NCBI GenBank assembly: GCA_043228905.1
Contig: JBHGNT010000014.1
Coordinates: 19,592,001 to 19,656,000, forward strand
DNA from: Azolla caroliniana
Taxonomy: Eukaryota > Polypodiophyta
Direction of reading: 5' to 3'
DNA length: 64,000 bases
The position numbers were made by a program, and so were the translations under genes. Under the pieces are notes generated by a model, which did not search any database, was not told where the DNA came from, and saw only the letters and a program-made list of their open reading frames with translations. Each line of letters begins with the position of its first letter. Position 1 is the stretch's first letter. Below are positions 43,456 to 54,929 of the stretch, piece after piece.

Positions 43456-43885
43456 TGGTACAAAAAGTTATTCATGCATAGACACTCGAGTTAAAAGAAA
43501 AGATGAGATAGAAAGGTAATCATGCACATGCAGTGTGCATGAAAACTAAAGATAGGAAAAGCATGATGCTTGCATGTGATAAACTTAGACTCTTCCAACA
43601 CTATATAAGGAAGAGAGAAAGATGTATAGAGGTTGTTGATTATTTTACAAGGGTTGATTAATATAATATAATCGTGGGATCCACGAATTTGTTAACTATT
43701 TTTCTCTCTTAATTTGAGTACTCACTAATACACTATACTCGTGGGATTCACGAGTTTTTCATATCTTTCTTTCTTACAATATATTTCACATTCTTTATTG
43801 CCTTAGAATTTTCTTTCCTCCTAGTCCAAAACCCCAGTGGTTCCCAGCCGACTCACGCAACGATCCGGAGCCGAAAGGCATGACA
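43456..43885 (+). repeat. G6 3' LTR, 5'-truncated
   Basis: Begins TGGTACAAAAAGTTATTCAT and ends GGCATGACA, 430 bp matching 35375-35804 with few differences. The preceding GCGGATTGTTGCGGAG is not polypurine, consistent with a deletion junction. Confidence 0.85.
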
Positions 43886-43889
43886 CCAT

Positions 43890-44608
43890 AAAGTTCGGGA
43901 GTCTGATTACGACTCCTTTTGATTGCATGTTCTGGAGCTTTTGGAGATTGATGTGGCCAATTCTCTTGTGCCATAGTTTCAAGTCGGTTTCGACATTCTG
44001 GCCCTTTGCAAACATGGCCGACTTTACCTCACTCGATTCACGACAGACGTGAACTATGACTTGATCGTCTTTTAGATGAAGCACCCACGACATATACGGG
44101 ACGTTCGGGCTTCTGTAGTTCCCGAAACCAATCTTCATGGGACGTCATGTGATTGGATGCTCCCGAATCGACAAACCATACGTTGTTCGGGGTGGAATCA
44201 GTAGTTGACGCAAGTGCGGACATTGAGTGCGCTTCGTGCTTCATTATGAACATTCCGTCGCGGTTGCCGTAGTCGGAGTTCGAGGCATAATTTGATAGTT
44301 GTTGGCCTTGCTCACGCTTCTTCTTCTGACACTCCTCTTCGTAGTGGCCGGGTTTTTCACAGTACCCGCAGTCAACTGGGTTCCTACGGTTGCTTGGTCC
44401 GGTGTGATGACTCCCCCTTCCGCCGAACTCTCTGGGGTCATTTCTATCCGGTTGTGTCGGCCTTGGCCGAATCGACCTCTCCTTCCGCGGCTTTGTCCTC
44501 TTCCTCTACCGAAGTTCGGATATAGCATTTGTCCATCATGCTCGGTGTTCCTTTGACGCACGTGATTCTCTTCAACTAGCAACAATGATTGGAGATAAAA
44601 AAAGGAGG
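43890..44608 (-). pseudogene. Copia F gag end, protease, integrase start
   Basis: From 44608 down: LVEENHVRQRNTEHDGQMLY, an RGRGQSRGRRGRFGQG basic stretch, a zinc-knuckle region (frame-shifted near 44340-44400), protease VWFVDSGASNHMTSHEDWF (near 44170), then LWHKRIGHINLQKLQNMQSK and VVIRLPNF, where G6 begins. The intact DSGAS motif contrasts with a disturbed gag frame. Confidence 0.8.
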
Positions 44609-45857
44609 AACACGTTTGCGTTCACAAGTGGAAGGATCGTGCACAAGTGGAAGGATAAGGAATATTCCGTTCGTGCACAAGTGGAAGGATAAGTTTTTGC
44701 CATTTCACAAAACATCTTGATACTAGTATCACATGTTCTCCAAAACTTGATGAAAAAGTTGAAAATTTTCACCATTTGGTAAAATTGAAAAATGTCAAAT
44801 TTGGGTAAAATATGAAAAGTAACTTTGTGGATTTTTAAAGAAAAATGACAACTAATAAGTTTTTAGATCTTAAAGAAATCAAAGTAGAATATTTCAAAAC
44901 AATGAATGTTTTTATTCCATTCGATAAAATGTCGTCTAAATTTGTTACATATAGTTGCACAACAAATACATTTGGGAGTTATTTGCATGACTATCATCAT
45001 TCTTTTCATGAGAATCACTACTATAGATAATATACAATTGTGACTCTTCCTCCTCATCTTCCAATGTACTTAATGTTAATCTTTATAAAGATTAAGAACC
45101 ACGCGAACACTTTATGGACCATGTAAATGGCATTTGCAAGGTTCAATTACCATCAACACAATTATTAATAGTTTTTTGTTAATCAATGATGCACATGTTC
45201 ACCATAAAGTATCTTGTTGTACAACATACTTGTTTGCACTATCAATATGCATCTCTTTCTCTTGTTAAAACAAACATTTTAGTACGATTCAAGTTCATGT
45301 TTAAAAAACCTCTTTTATTTGAAATGCAACAAAATTTTAAACATGAAGTCGATATGTTGTATCGAGTTGATGTAAAAAATAGAGTTTTCATCATAATTCC
45401 ATACAATGTATTGAATTCTTGCTCAAAGTTTTTTTTACTAGATTTAAAAAATAATAATAATAATAAATTGTGCTTGAGTTCATCTAGAAAACCATTTTCA
45501 TCAAAATTCGATATAATGTATTGAGTTCATGCTTAAAGTAATTTTTTCTAATTGTTTTCAATTTTGTTTCAATTTTTTTCAACTTTTTATTGATTTTGTT
45601 TTATTTATTAAACATCAATTTGATACATTGTATCGACTTGTGATAAAAGCTCTGGTTTTTTCATCACTTATTAAAGCTCAATTTTGTTTTAGAAAAAAAA
45701 ACAAAATACCAAAATAAAATAGAAAAAAATGTAATTATTTTTTTTTAAAAATCCAAAATAAAACTTTAAACATCAACTCGATATGTAAAAAAGTTCGCTT
45801 TTCAACATGAACTCGATACGCCGTATCGAGTTCATGTAAAAGAGTTAGATTAACTCA

Positions 45858-46133
45858 TGTCATGATATGGTAAGGCTCAAACCCATAATATGACCTTATG
45901 CTACATGGGTCAAGCTCTTGACCATTAGACCATAAATTGTAATATATAGAATATTATTTTCATTTTTACTATACGAGCGTTCCTTGTATATTCTTGTCAC
46001 ACTATATCGTTGTCGTCGTCATTCCCTCTCATTCCTCTCTCTCTCTTTCTCTTCTTTTCTCAAGTGTTCTACATCTTAAATTCTTCTTAGTACTAATATT
46101 TCTCTCCTAGCTAATTTCGTCTCTATCTTAGAA
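45858..46133 (+). repeat. LTR fragment, TGTCATGATATGG family, in the fold-back centre
   Basis: Starts TGTCATGATATGGTAAGGCT and includes an antisense tRNA-like block (about 45873-45940). It lacks the middle GATGTATATTCCAGA and TATA parts and resumes in the CTCTCTCTTTCTC tail with TCTTAGTACTAATA. It forms the spacer between the two arms. Confidence 0.6.
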
Positions 46134-46667
46134 TTTTGTTTTTGAGCTTTAATAAGTGATGAAAAAACCAGACTTCTTATCACAAGTCGATACAATGTAT
46201 CGAGTTCATGTTTAATATTATTATTTTTTCCATAAAAAATAAAAATATAAAATATAAAAAAATTTGAAAAAAAATAAAAAAATTGAAACAAATTGAAAAT
46301 GTTTTTCTAAAAATTAGAAAAAATTACTTTGAACATGAACTCGATACATTGTATTGAATTGTGATAAAAAATCTGGTTTTTCTATGAACTCAAGCTTAAT
46401 TTATTATTATTTTTATTTTTTAAATCCGGTAAAAAAACTTTGAACATGAATTCAATATATTGTATAGAGTTATAATGAAAACTTTATTTTTTACATCAAT
46501 TCAATACAACATATCGTGTTCATGTTTAAAACTCTTGTTGTTTTTCAAATAAAAGAGGTTTTTTAAAGATGTACGTTGCACAACAAGATACCTTATGGTA
46601 AATATGTGCTTCATTTATTAGAAGAAAACCATTAATAATTGTGTTGATGGTAATTGAACTTTGCAAA

Positions 46668-47288
46668 TGTTGGGATTATGGTCCCTCCGGATGGGATGGT
46701 CGGATGTCCGGGAATCGGGAATGAAGACCCGGTTCCAGAGCCGGATGATGAAGACCCGGTTCCGGATCCGGATGATGAAGACCCCGGCTACGGAGCCGGA
46801 TGACGAATGTACCCGAAGAGAGATCCGGATGCGGGGACATATTTGTGAATATGTTTGCCAAGGGCCCTTGAGGCTATATTTGTAAATAGCCCGAAAGTCA
46901 TATGTGTATAAATATGACTTAGGGCAAACAGTTTTTGTTGTTGTTGCTCATTTTTCTGTTTTCACCTAGAGGGAGCGAAGTGAGAGCAGCCGAGAGAGAG
47001 AGTGAGAGAGAGAGAAAGGAAGAGGTCGACGCCTCTGTGTAATACCGCCGCCTGTGGCGAGGACAGCGAGCTCAAGGTCGTCGCCTTGCAGCTCGCCATT
47101 GTACATTCCCTGCGTATAGTGATAGTTGGAGTCTTGCACTCCCGTGGTTTTTTCCCGTCTAGGGTTTTCCACGCTAAACCCTGTGCATTCGAGTCTCTCT
47201 CTGTGTTTTTCGATTTACTGCTGCATTGATTCGTGTTTCCTCGGTTGTGGCCGAGAGGTGAAGGTTTTGAAAGCGCCAATTTCTAACA
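46668..47288 (+). repeat. Solo LTR of copia A family
   Basis: 621 bp, TGTTGGGATTATGGTCCCTC to CAATTTCTAACA, target duplication GCAAA (46663-46667, 47289-47293). Flanks rejoin to the sequence seen uninterrupted at 448-456. A solo LTR of this kind arises by LTR-LTR recombination that removes the internal part. Confidence 0.93.
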
Positions 47289-47923
47289 GCAAATGCCATT
47301 TACTTCACAAATTTTGAAGGGGAATTCTTATAAGGAAGGAGATTATAACATTGTAGATACCCAGATAACTATGTGTTATGTTCAAATTGATATATTAATG
47401 TTCACATCTAAAGTTTGACAGTTTATGAATATCATCTACATTTTAGGAGTTGTGGATTTATCAAAATTGTTTATGAATATTGTCTACATTTCTTGAGTTG
47501 TGAATTTATGGATGTTAATGAGCACTAATTTATAGATGATGACATTAAGGATTGCAATATTACGTTTTATACTTAAAACATTTTCAAGTCTAACAATAGA
47601 TGTAACCTTAATCTTCTCAAGATGGTGAAACCATTAATCTTAACTTGTGCCTTGAGTTGACCATAATTGTTATTTTCTTTAAGTTAACTACATTTCATAT
47701 CTGCAAACCATCAAAATTTAAACATTTATCCCTAAACTATTCAATTTTAGAAATTATCATTTTGAAATTTGTTAAATCTCAAAAAATTAGCAAAATTTAC
47801 ATGCTATTTAAAACATGTGATACTGGTGTATCAAGTTTTTGGAAATTGTCTAAAATCACAAGATTATAAAAGGAATCTATAAGTGGAATGCGCAATCCTT
47901 CCACTTGTGAATGCAAAGGTGTT

Positions 47924-48201
47924 GAGGGAGGTTTCTCTCTCGCGAGAACAACCGATCTTATTGCGCCAAATCACGGTGCCAAGCCACCGAGGCATATCTA
48001 CACCATTTCTTCGTCGTCAATGCTAACATTGATCGATCCAAGGGCATCGCACAACTCCTTGATCTTTAAGGTGTAGTTGCGGATTGACATGTCCCTTTGT
48101 TGAAGATTGTTCAGCTCCTATCGAAGTTGGAGCTTTCGTGCGGCCCGTATTGGCTGTGAAAATCTTATTGAGGTTTTCCCACGCCTGCTTCGGTGTTTTT
48201 G
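47924..48201 (-). pseudogene. Copia F gag, middle part
   Basis: Minus frame EAKTPKQAWENLNKIFTANT, then a frame change, and the VDYTLKIKELCDAL- and SINVDDEEMV-like gag motifs read in another phase. Flanked by copia H (CCTCT) and the fold-back element. Confidence 0.75.
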
Positions 48202-48206
48202 CCTCT

Positions 48207-48608
48207 TGTAGAAAGTAGCGTGCGAAAGCAAGTATGAAGACCGAACAGAAGGAAGAACATTCAGGTTTAATGGAGAGCTTGAGCTTACGCAGTATACGAG
48301 GGAGAGATAGAGAGAGAATAAACACAAGAAGTATATTCAACAACAACACACAATCTCTACTTACCATTTTTTACATATGTGTGTTCAATGAACACTTTGT
48401 ACAAATCCTTGAAGGACTGACCGAAGTACTGACAGTACTTCAATGCTCATTAAGAGCTCCTACACTAACTCCCAAATATATTCCTCACGGAATATCTTTC
48501 CTAACGGCCTCCCGGTTTACGCACTCGGCCTAACCGATCGGTCCCAACCGATTCGGTCCTCGGCTTCTTCAGCCGATCCGGCCAATGTTGAGCTTGTCTC
48601 TCAACACT
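48207..48608 (-). repeat. Copia H 3' LTR
   Basis: 402 bp, differing from the 5' LTR at a limited number of sites. Confidence 0.95.
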
Positions 48609-49160
48609 CCCCCTCAAGCTCAACTCGAGGCTCTTCGGGATCTTTGGGCTCACAACTCCGGTTCCTCCTGGCTTCACGCCTCGCTCGCCCTCCTCGACAT
48701 GTTCGACTCCGCGCGCTTCGACCCTTCCGGTCGGCTTGTCTGCTCATGTGGCCCTTATAAGCTCTTCTGTTGTTGCGGTGTTGACGCTTCTCCTGCTGCC
48801 TTTTCTTCCGCTTGGGCCTCGGTTGATTCAGCGTATCTCAATCAAACATCCAAACCGACTCGGCTACCTCCGATCGGTTTTCGCTCTCGTCCGAGTTGGC
48901 ATTCTCCAACTTGTCTTCGGTCTTCTCGCCCTCGATGGCGTCATCTTCCCCATGCATGGTTGGCTTCAGCTCTCTCCTTCGGCTGCTCCCCTTCTGTCCG
49001 CTTCCGGACTTTTCCGCGGGTCCGCCCTCGGCTTCTTCAGCCGATCCAACGTCGAACTCGACAACCGAGTCAACAACCGAGTCAACCGACTCGGTGTCGC
49101 GGTCTCCGCTCCTTTCCTGTTGCCTTGCTTGGTCGTTCGGGACTGTTCTCCCCCTCAAGT
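48609..49160 (-). other. Copia H 3' spacer with two polypurine tracts
   Basis: CTTGAGGGGGAG occurs at the end of the RNase H domain (about 49146-49157) and again against the 3' LTR (48609-48620), about 540 bp apart. The intervening sequence stays open in the pol frame down to 48838 and codes an acidic tail (SVDSVVDSVVEFDVGSAEEA). The plus-strand ORF over the same interval is its shadow. Confidence 0.65.
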
Positions 49161-52100
49161 TTGGCACGTCGAGGTGACGCAACCCGAGTGCACCCGAGAA
49201 TTGCCGCAACTTGTCCAGACCAAGAGGCTTAGTGAAGATGTCGGCAGTCTACCGATCCGTCGGCACATACTGAAGTTTGACTTCACCGGAAAGGACACGC
49301 TCACGGACGAAATGGTAGTGCACCTCAATGTGCTTGGTCCATGTGTGGAAAACGGGGTTTTTCGTGAGCTGGATGCTGTTGAGGTTGTCGCAGTAGATCG
49401 TCGTCGGAGCTGACACCTCCTCTTGCAGGTCCTTAAGTAGCCGCTTCAACCATATGGCTTCGCATGTCGCGACAGCCGCTCCTCGATACTCAGCTTCGGT
49501 GCTCGACAATGCAATTGTCGGCTACTTCTTACTGCTCCACGCGATCGCAGCACTCCCGAGGGAGAACGCGTATCCGGATGTGGATCGGCGATCGGCGGCG
49601 TTGCCAGCCCAATCAGCATCAGTGTAGCCGACTAACTGCGCGATTGCACCAATCCGATATAGCAGTCCCCGGTCCTTAGTGTCGTTGACATACCGAAGTA
49701 TGCGTTGCGCACACTGAAGGTGCTCCTCGGTAGGTCACGCCATGAACTGACTGATCACTCCGACCGGATAACTAAGGTCGGGTCGGGTGATGGTCAAGTA
49801 TATGAGGCTTCCAACAATTTGTCGGGACCTCGTCGGGTCGTATACCTTTCCCATATCGGGACGAAGCTTGACGGTTCTGTCCAGAGGAGTCGAGACGGAC
49901 TTACAGTCGACCATCCCGAATTTGAAGAGCATACTCAGCACGTAATGACGTTGGCTGATCAATATGCCTTTGGGGGTACGGATCACTTCGATCCCGAGGA
50001 AGTAATGAAGGTCCCCCAAATCCTTCATGTCAAACGATGCCGCAAGCTGGAGCTTCACGCGGTCGATTTCACCTAGGTTGGCACCGGTGATGACCAAGTC
50101 ATCAACATATAGTAAAATACTAACCGGTCCGAGTCGACCTTGCCGAATGAACAGGGAAGAGTCCGATTTTGACGTGGCGAAGCCCATCCGACTCAGTTGT
50201 TGCGTGATCTTCGCGTTCCAGGCACGCGGGGCTTGCTTCAGTTCGTAAAGGGACTTCTTCAGTCGGCATACTGCCGAGGAGTTCGTTCCAGAGTGAAATC
50301 CGGGGGGCTGTACCATGTACACCTATTCCTCAAGGTCACCTTGTAGGAACGCATTCTTTACATCCATCTGATGTAAATGCCACCCCTTCACCGCAGCTAC
50401 TGCGAGCAAAACACGGACGATCGTCATTTTCGCGACCGGCGCAAACGTCTCGTCGTAGTCGATGCCGTGTTTCTGCGCGTAGCCCTTTGTCACTAGCCGA
50501 GCCTTGTACCGGTTGACCGAGCCATCGGTGTTGTACTTGACCTTGTACACCCACCTACACCCGATCGGTTTTACCCCTCTTGGTGCATCAACCAAGTCCC
50601 AGGTCTTGTTCTCCGCCAATGCGTGCATCTCTTCCTTCATCGCGGCACGCCAATTCGCGTCTTTAGCCGCTTCAGCATAGCTCTCCGGCTCACGCACTTC
50701 CGCTACACGGGTCATGTACGCATAATGATGCGCCATGTACTCGTTGTATCCGAATTGTAAAACAGGATTCTTCTGGCGGGTAAATCCGCGTAATCTCACA
50801 TTAGCCGATGTCGAGGCCTTCTCGGTCGACGCGGACTTCACCTTTAAAGACCCGTCACCGGTTCCCTCAGAGTCAGACTCGTGTCGGTCTGACTCGTTCC
50901 TATCCGTACCGGAATCCGATACCTTCTTCTTCCCTTTCTCTTTGCGCGTAAGCCATCTCCTCGGCTTCCTGCGTGGGAAATGCACGGCTGAGTCTCCACT
51001 ACTCGCCGGCTCTTCATCGGACTGGTCGTACCGACTCAGTCGTCCAATCGGTCCACTTAAACGAAGTGAAATCGGACTCTCTTCGTGGGTCTCAATTTCG
51101 GGCTCATCCGGAGGCATCTCGGCCTCGCTGACCTCATCGTCCGAGCTCGGATTGGAGTCGGGGTTCGGAGTCGGGGGCTGGTACCAGGACGCGGACTCGT
51201 CAAACACAACGCCACGGCTAACACGCGCTTGTTTGATGCGAGGATTATAGCACTTATAACCCTTCTGCTCGTCCGAGTAACCGACCAAGATGCATTTCTC
51301 GGCCTTTGCGTCCAGCTTCCTCCTTTTCTCCTTCGGTACATGCACATACGCGATGCTACCTAACACCCTCAAGTGTCGCAAGTTTGGCTTCGTTCCGAAA
51401 TATAGCTCGTGCGCCGACTCTTTGTCTCCGATCCGGTTCTGGATGTATACCGCAGTCCTTACCGCCTCGGCCCAGTAGAACTTGGGCAAACTCTTCTCCT
51501 CCAACATTGCCCGTGCCGGTTCCACAACTGACTGATTCTTCCTCTCGGCCACGCCGTTCTGCTCCGGCGTGTATCTACAACTGAATTTGCGCCGAATTCC
51601 CATTTGTTGTAGATAACCGTTGAATTGACCAGAAAGGTACTCTTTCCCGCCATCCGACCGTAGGCACTTGATCTTTCGTCCCGTTTCCGTTTCCACGAAC
51701 CCTTTGAGCTCCCGGAAACAGTCGAAGACTTCACTCTTCCTCTCAATGAGGTAGATCCACGTGTGCCATGTGTGGTCGTCGATGAAGGAGACGAAATATC
51801 GGCTCCCGCCAAGACTAACGTTTTGTGTCGGCCCCCATACATCGGAGTGTATAAGGTCGAGCTTGTTCCGGGTCCGGTTTCGCTCGTTTGGGAAAGGAAG
51901 TCGGTGTTGCTTCCCGAGCTGGCAGGCTTCACAAATTTGTGCCTTTCGGCCACTAAATTTGGGAATTCCGAACACTACCTGTTTCGATTGCAGATCTTGA
52001 AGCCGTTCGTAGTTGACATGGCCTATCCGCTTGTGCCACAAGTCGATATCCGACTCGGATTTTCGTCCCTTCGCGAACATTGCAGTGCCGCCATCAGTGG

Positions 52101-53448
52101 AGTCGAGGATGAACATCCTCCCGTCTCTGCACCCTTGCACAATCACACGGCCTTCTTCCTCAATGAAGCACCCGAGGTGTGTAAACCGAACCTCCATCCC
52201 TTGGTCGACGATCTGTCCGACCGAGACCAAGTTCTTCGTGATTGTCGGGACGTGCAACACGTTCATGAGTTTCCTTTTCTACCTGACATGGCTAAGGGGA
52301 ACTTCTCCGACATTCACGATCGGATGCGGAGTGTCGTCTCCAGTTGCGACTACTCCAGGTTGTATCGGTTTTTCAAGGTACGAGAACCACTCCTTATGGC
52401 TCATCATGTGGTTTGACACGCCGGAGTCTACGTACCACACCTCGTCCGATCTCGGGGTGGTCTGTTTCATTGAGTTTGCTTTGTGTTTCGTCACGAAGGC
52501 CGACCCTTCTCCGGCTCTCCCGAAGTCTTTGGCATAGTGCGATCGTTGCCGATTTCCCTTGTCGGTATGTCCGGAGCTGTTTCTGGAACCGGTTCTCTCC
52601 GAATCGGCGCGCTTCTTCCAGCACTCACTTTCCCTATGGCCTTTCTTGCCACAGTACCAGCACTCCGCACTGGCCTTCCCTTGCCGGTTCTCATCGCTTC
52701 GACTCCCCCTGTTTCCGGAGGGTCCGGAGTTGCTGTCGGCATCACTTCGGTGCCTTCTTCCTTGATCTCGTCGGCCGCCTCCATTGCACGCCGACCCGCC
52801 TCGTCCTCCACGTCCACGGGGCCTATCTCCCTCCGTGTACAACATTCTGTTGTCGATGTGCGTGCTTGTAGACGCACCCGCGTGGTTCTCCTCTACCAGG
52901 AGCATTGACTGTAAGTCGAAAAAGGACGGCGTACTCTCCCGGGTACACACAGCCGTTCGGAACGCTCCGAACTACGACGCCAAACCTCCGAGACAGATCT
53001 GGACCATCTCGCTCTCCTCGATGTTCACCTCTATGGAGGCGAGGGAGTTGCAGATATCCTTGATCTTCGAGGTATAGTCCGCCACCGACAAGTCGCGCTG
53101 TCGTAGGTTGCTAAACTCCTGTCGGAGCTGAAGCTTCCTGGTTGTGGTGCTCACGGCGAAAATCTTCTTCAGATTTTCCCACGCACCCTTCGGCGTCTTT
53201 GCATCCCAAACATAGCTCAATAGTTGTTCCCCCACACACGACGCGAAGCAGTATAATACCCTGCTCGCCGATTGCTCCCACGACGGGAAGTCTCTGTGTG
53301 TCGATTCGGGTGCCGCGTCATTAGCTCCTTCGACATAACTCCAGTAGTCGTGCCCGAGCAGGTACTAGTGCATCTTGTAGGACCAAGACGTGTAGTTGGT
53401 TCTGTCGAGCTTCTCTGTTCGAAGCGAGCTCGCCATGCCTCTATCCAT
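48838..53448 (-). pseudogene. Copia H gag-pol, in-frame stops only
   Basis: One frame of 1537 codons. Gag starts MDRGMASSLRTEKLDRTNYT, with a knuckle CWYCGKKGHRESEC (near 52650). Protease is VWYVDSGVSNHMMSH (Val for Ala). Integrase has LWHKRIGHVNYERL...CEACQLGKQ, HSDVWGP, RSDGGKEY and QNGVAERKN. RT has KYNTDGSVNRYKARLVTKG, QMDVKNAFLQGDLEE and LYVDDLVITG. RNase H has YTDADWAGNAAD and ADIFTKPLGLDKL. Stops fall at MH-YL, AS-FGAF, HVR-KRKL, LEE-VYM (50323), FMA-PTEE (49735), SKK-PTIAL and TDR-TADIF (49249). Most of these are TAG where related copies have Gln. No frameshift is needed anywhere. Confidence 0.92.
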
Positions 53449-53520
53449 CGCTCTTCTTGTTCTTCTTCGTCAAGCTGTGTCGGCTGCAGAGAGGTTCTCA
53501 ACCCTCGCGCTCTAATACCA

Positions 53521-53920
53521 TGTAGAAAGTAGCGTGCGGAAGCAAGTATGAAGACCGAAGAGAAGGAAGAACGTTCAGGTTTAATGGAGAGCTTGAGCTT
53601 ACGCAGTATACGCGGGAGAGACAGACAGAGAATAAACACAATAAGTATATTCAACAACAGTACATAATCTCTACTTACCATTTTTTACATATGTGTGTTC
53701 AATGAACACTTTGTACAAGTCCTCGAAGGACTGACCGAAGTACTGACACTACTTCAATGCTCATTAAGAGCTCCTACACTAACTCCCAAATATATTCCTC
53801 ACGGAATAGCTTTCCTAACGGCCTCCCGGTTTACGCACTCGACCTAACCGATCGGTCCCAACCGATTCGGTCCTCGGCTTCTTCAGTCGATCCGGCCAAT
53901 GTTGAGCTTGTCTCTCAACA
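53521..53920 (-). repeat. Copia H 5' LTR
   Basis: 400 bp, directly preceded in element order by CCTCT and followed by the PBS at 53509-53520. Confidence 0.95.
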
Positions 53921-53925
53921 CCTCT

Positions 53926-54167
53926 CGAATGTAGCAAAGCACATGATCATGAATGCATGATGCAAGGCAATACAACACACTGCTTGCAACCTCCTCCCAA
54001 GCGGGATAGTTGGCATGTGTTGGGTTGGGTTGTGATTCGTGAGCTCCTTCAATGTAGCTCCAGTAGCCTTGTCCGACAAGGTATTGATGCATCTTGTATT
54101 CCCAAGATGCAAAGTTCATTCCGTCGAGCTTCTCGGTATGAAGAGCGCTTCCCATTTGAGTATTCAT
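53926..54167 (-). pseudogene. Copia F gag N-terminus
   Basis: MNTQMGSALHTEKLDGMNFA (ATG at 54165-54167), then SWEYKMHQYLVGQGYWSYIEG and VLYCLASCIHDHVLCYIRE. It joins EAKTPKQAWENL at 48201 once copia H is removed. This copy keeps Gln in KMHQYL, where copia B and H have stops. Confidence 0.88.
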
Positions 54168-54265
54168 GGCGATTTCTTCTCTGTTCTTGGGCCAGTTCTG
54201 TTGATTGTCAGCATGCACAACATAGTCGAATAGGCTTAATCAGGCAACCACACGCTATGATACCA

Positions 54266-54559
54266 TGTAATGGAATGGAAGGCAAGAGTGATTGCAATGC
54301 AGCGGAAGAAGATTGAGAGTGTGTGTGTGTGTGTGAGGCAATAGAGGGAGGGAGAGAGAGAGAGAGCGCTCTTAAGGCAGAGAGAGAAAAATTGTATATT
54401 AACCAAAAAAATACATCCAACAGTAACTAAGTTACAATGTGTTGGTTTATATACCAACTAAGCTATGGCAAGTACCCTTTCTACTATTTACAAAACTAGC
54501 CCAACATGTCCATGAGCTAGTGTGAAACCTATCTATGGGAAGTTGAGTTTGACTCTCAA
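54266..54559 (-). repeat. Copia F 5' LTR
   Basis: TGTAATGGAATGGAAGGC...TTTGACTCTCAA, like 15540-15844, but the last two bases before the end are changed or lost. PBS (54254-54265) is TGGTATCATAGC, one mismatch to initiator-Met. Confidence 0.85.
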
Positions 54560-54929
54560 TTGGAGAAACAACAAACCAAGGCAGTAGTTTGAATATCACA
54601 CCTTAGATCATAGCCTTCCCAACCATAAATGAGTGTGATACATCAGATCAGATCCTTTTATAGGAAACTGGTGTCATTACAAAACAGTGCCCTATCGGCA
54701 ACCGGCTACGAATTAGTTCAGATTCGGATCGGTACAACTATACCGGATCCATCCCTCCAAATAATAATTCTATTTAATTCTAAATATATAGATTTCTCCG
54801 ACTCGCCCTTTTCCCACTTGTACTTTGGGCCCTTAACTGGCCAAAACATGGCACACCCGTGGGAAAGTGCCTTGCACTTCGAACCCACAACAGTTGCCTC
54901 ACTCTTCGACCAAAATATCCAACAGACTT
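54560..54929. other. Unassigned; possible internal gypsy sequence
   Basis: No recognisable gene. Contains a CCTTTTATAGGAAACTGGTG stretch and an AATATATAGA-rich part. By position it would lie downstream of the minus-strand gag fragment at 54930-55421. Confidence 0.35.

Larger units (their letters stand above)
34956..43885 (+). mobile_element. Gypsy G6, gag-protease, lacking RT and integrase
   Basis: Flanked by CCAT (34952-34955 and 43886-43889). Shared LTR sequence is 35375-35804 and 43456-43885, 430 bp each, ending GGCAYGACA. The 3' copy starts abruptly after the gag-protease ORF with no PPT, so a deletion removed RT, RNase H, integrase, PPT and the first part of the 3' LTR. PBS TGGTGAACCCGACGTGAA lies at 35809-35826. 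Copia A sits inside gag. Confidence 0.8.
44609..47923. mobile_element. Fold-back (long inverted repeat) element
   Basis: Ends AACACGTTTGCGTTCACAAG (left) and its near inverse ...CTTGTGAATGCAAAGGTGTT (right). The arms are imperfect inverted repeats, about 44609-45695 and 46134-47923, best conserved at the tips and over roughly 600 bp near the centre, such as GATACCTTATGGTAAATATG and its complement near 45210. Each arm repeats palindromic CGATACAWTGTATCG-type words. No transposase ORF is visible. The target in copia F appears to be GAGG, 4 bp, but the site is purine-rich, so this is tentative. A second, partial copy is at 1-1076. Confidence 0.7.
48207..53920 (-). mobile_element. Copia H, complete LTR retrotransposon
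   Basis: LTRs 48207-48608 (402 bp) and 53521-53920 (400 bp) with TGTAGAAAGTAGCG...CTCTCAACA ends, target duplication CCTCT (48202-48206 and 53921-53925). The PBS at 53509-53520 reads TGGTATTAGAGC, one C-to-T change from the initiator-Met site. PPT CTTGAGGGGGAG adjoins the 3' LTR. Coding sequence is in one frame throughout, broken only by stop codons. Confidence 0.95.
33445..54559 (-). mobile_element. Copia F, minus strand, split into four pieces
   Basis: Pieces in element order: 5' LTR 54266-54559, gag 53926-54265, gag 47924-48201, gag/protease/integrase start 43890-44608, integrase to RT 33445-34951. Each join works when the intervening element and one target duplication are removed: H (CCTCT), the fold-back (GAGG, tentative) and G6 (CCAT, giving LPNFMAKEITSVCEACQFG). 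The 3' half (rest of RT, RNase H, 3' LTR) was cut by the chromovirus-like LTR at 33444. PBS near 54254 reads TGGTATCATAGC. Confidence 0.88.

Noticed and set aside
48585-49232. Plus ORF of 215 codons rich in Ser, Leu and Phe
   Set aside because: Antisense shadow of the copia H pol tail and 3' spacer. It crosses the LTR boundary and lacks any motif.
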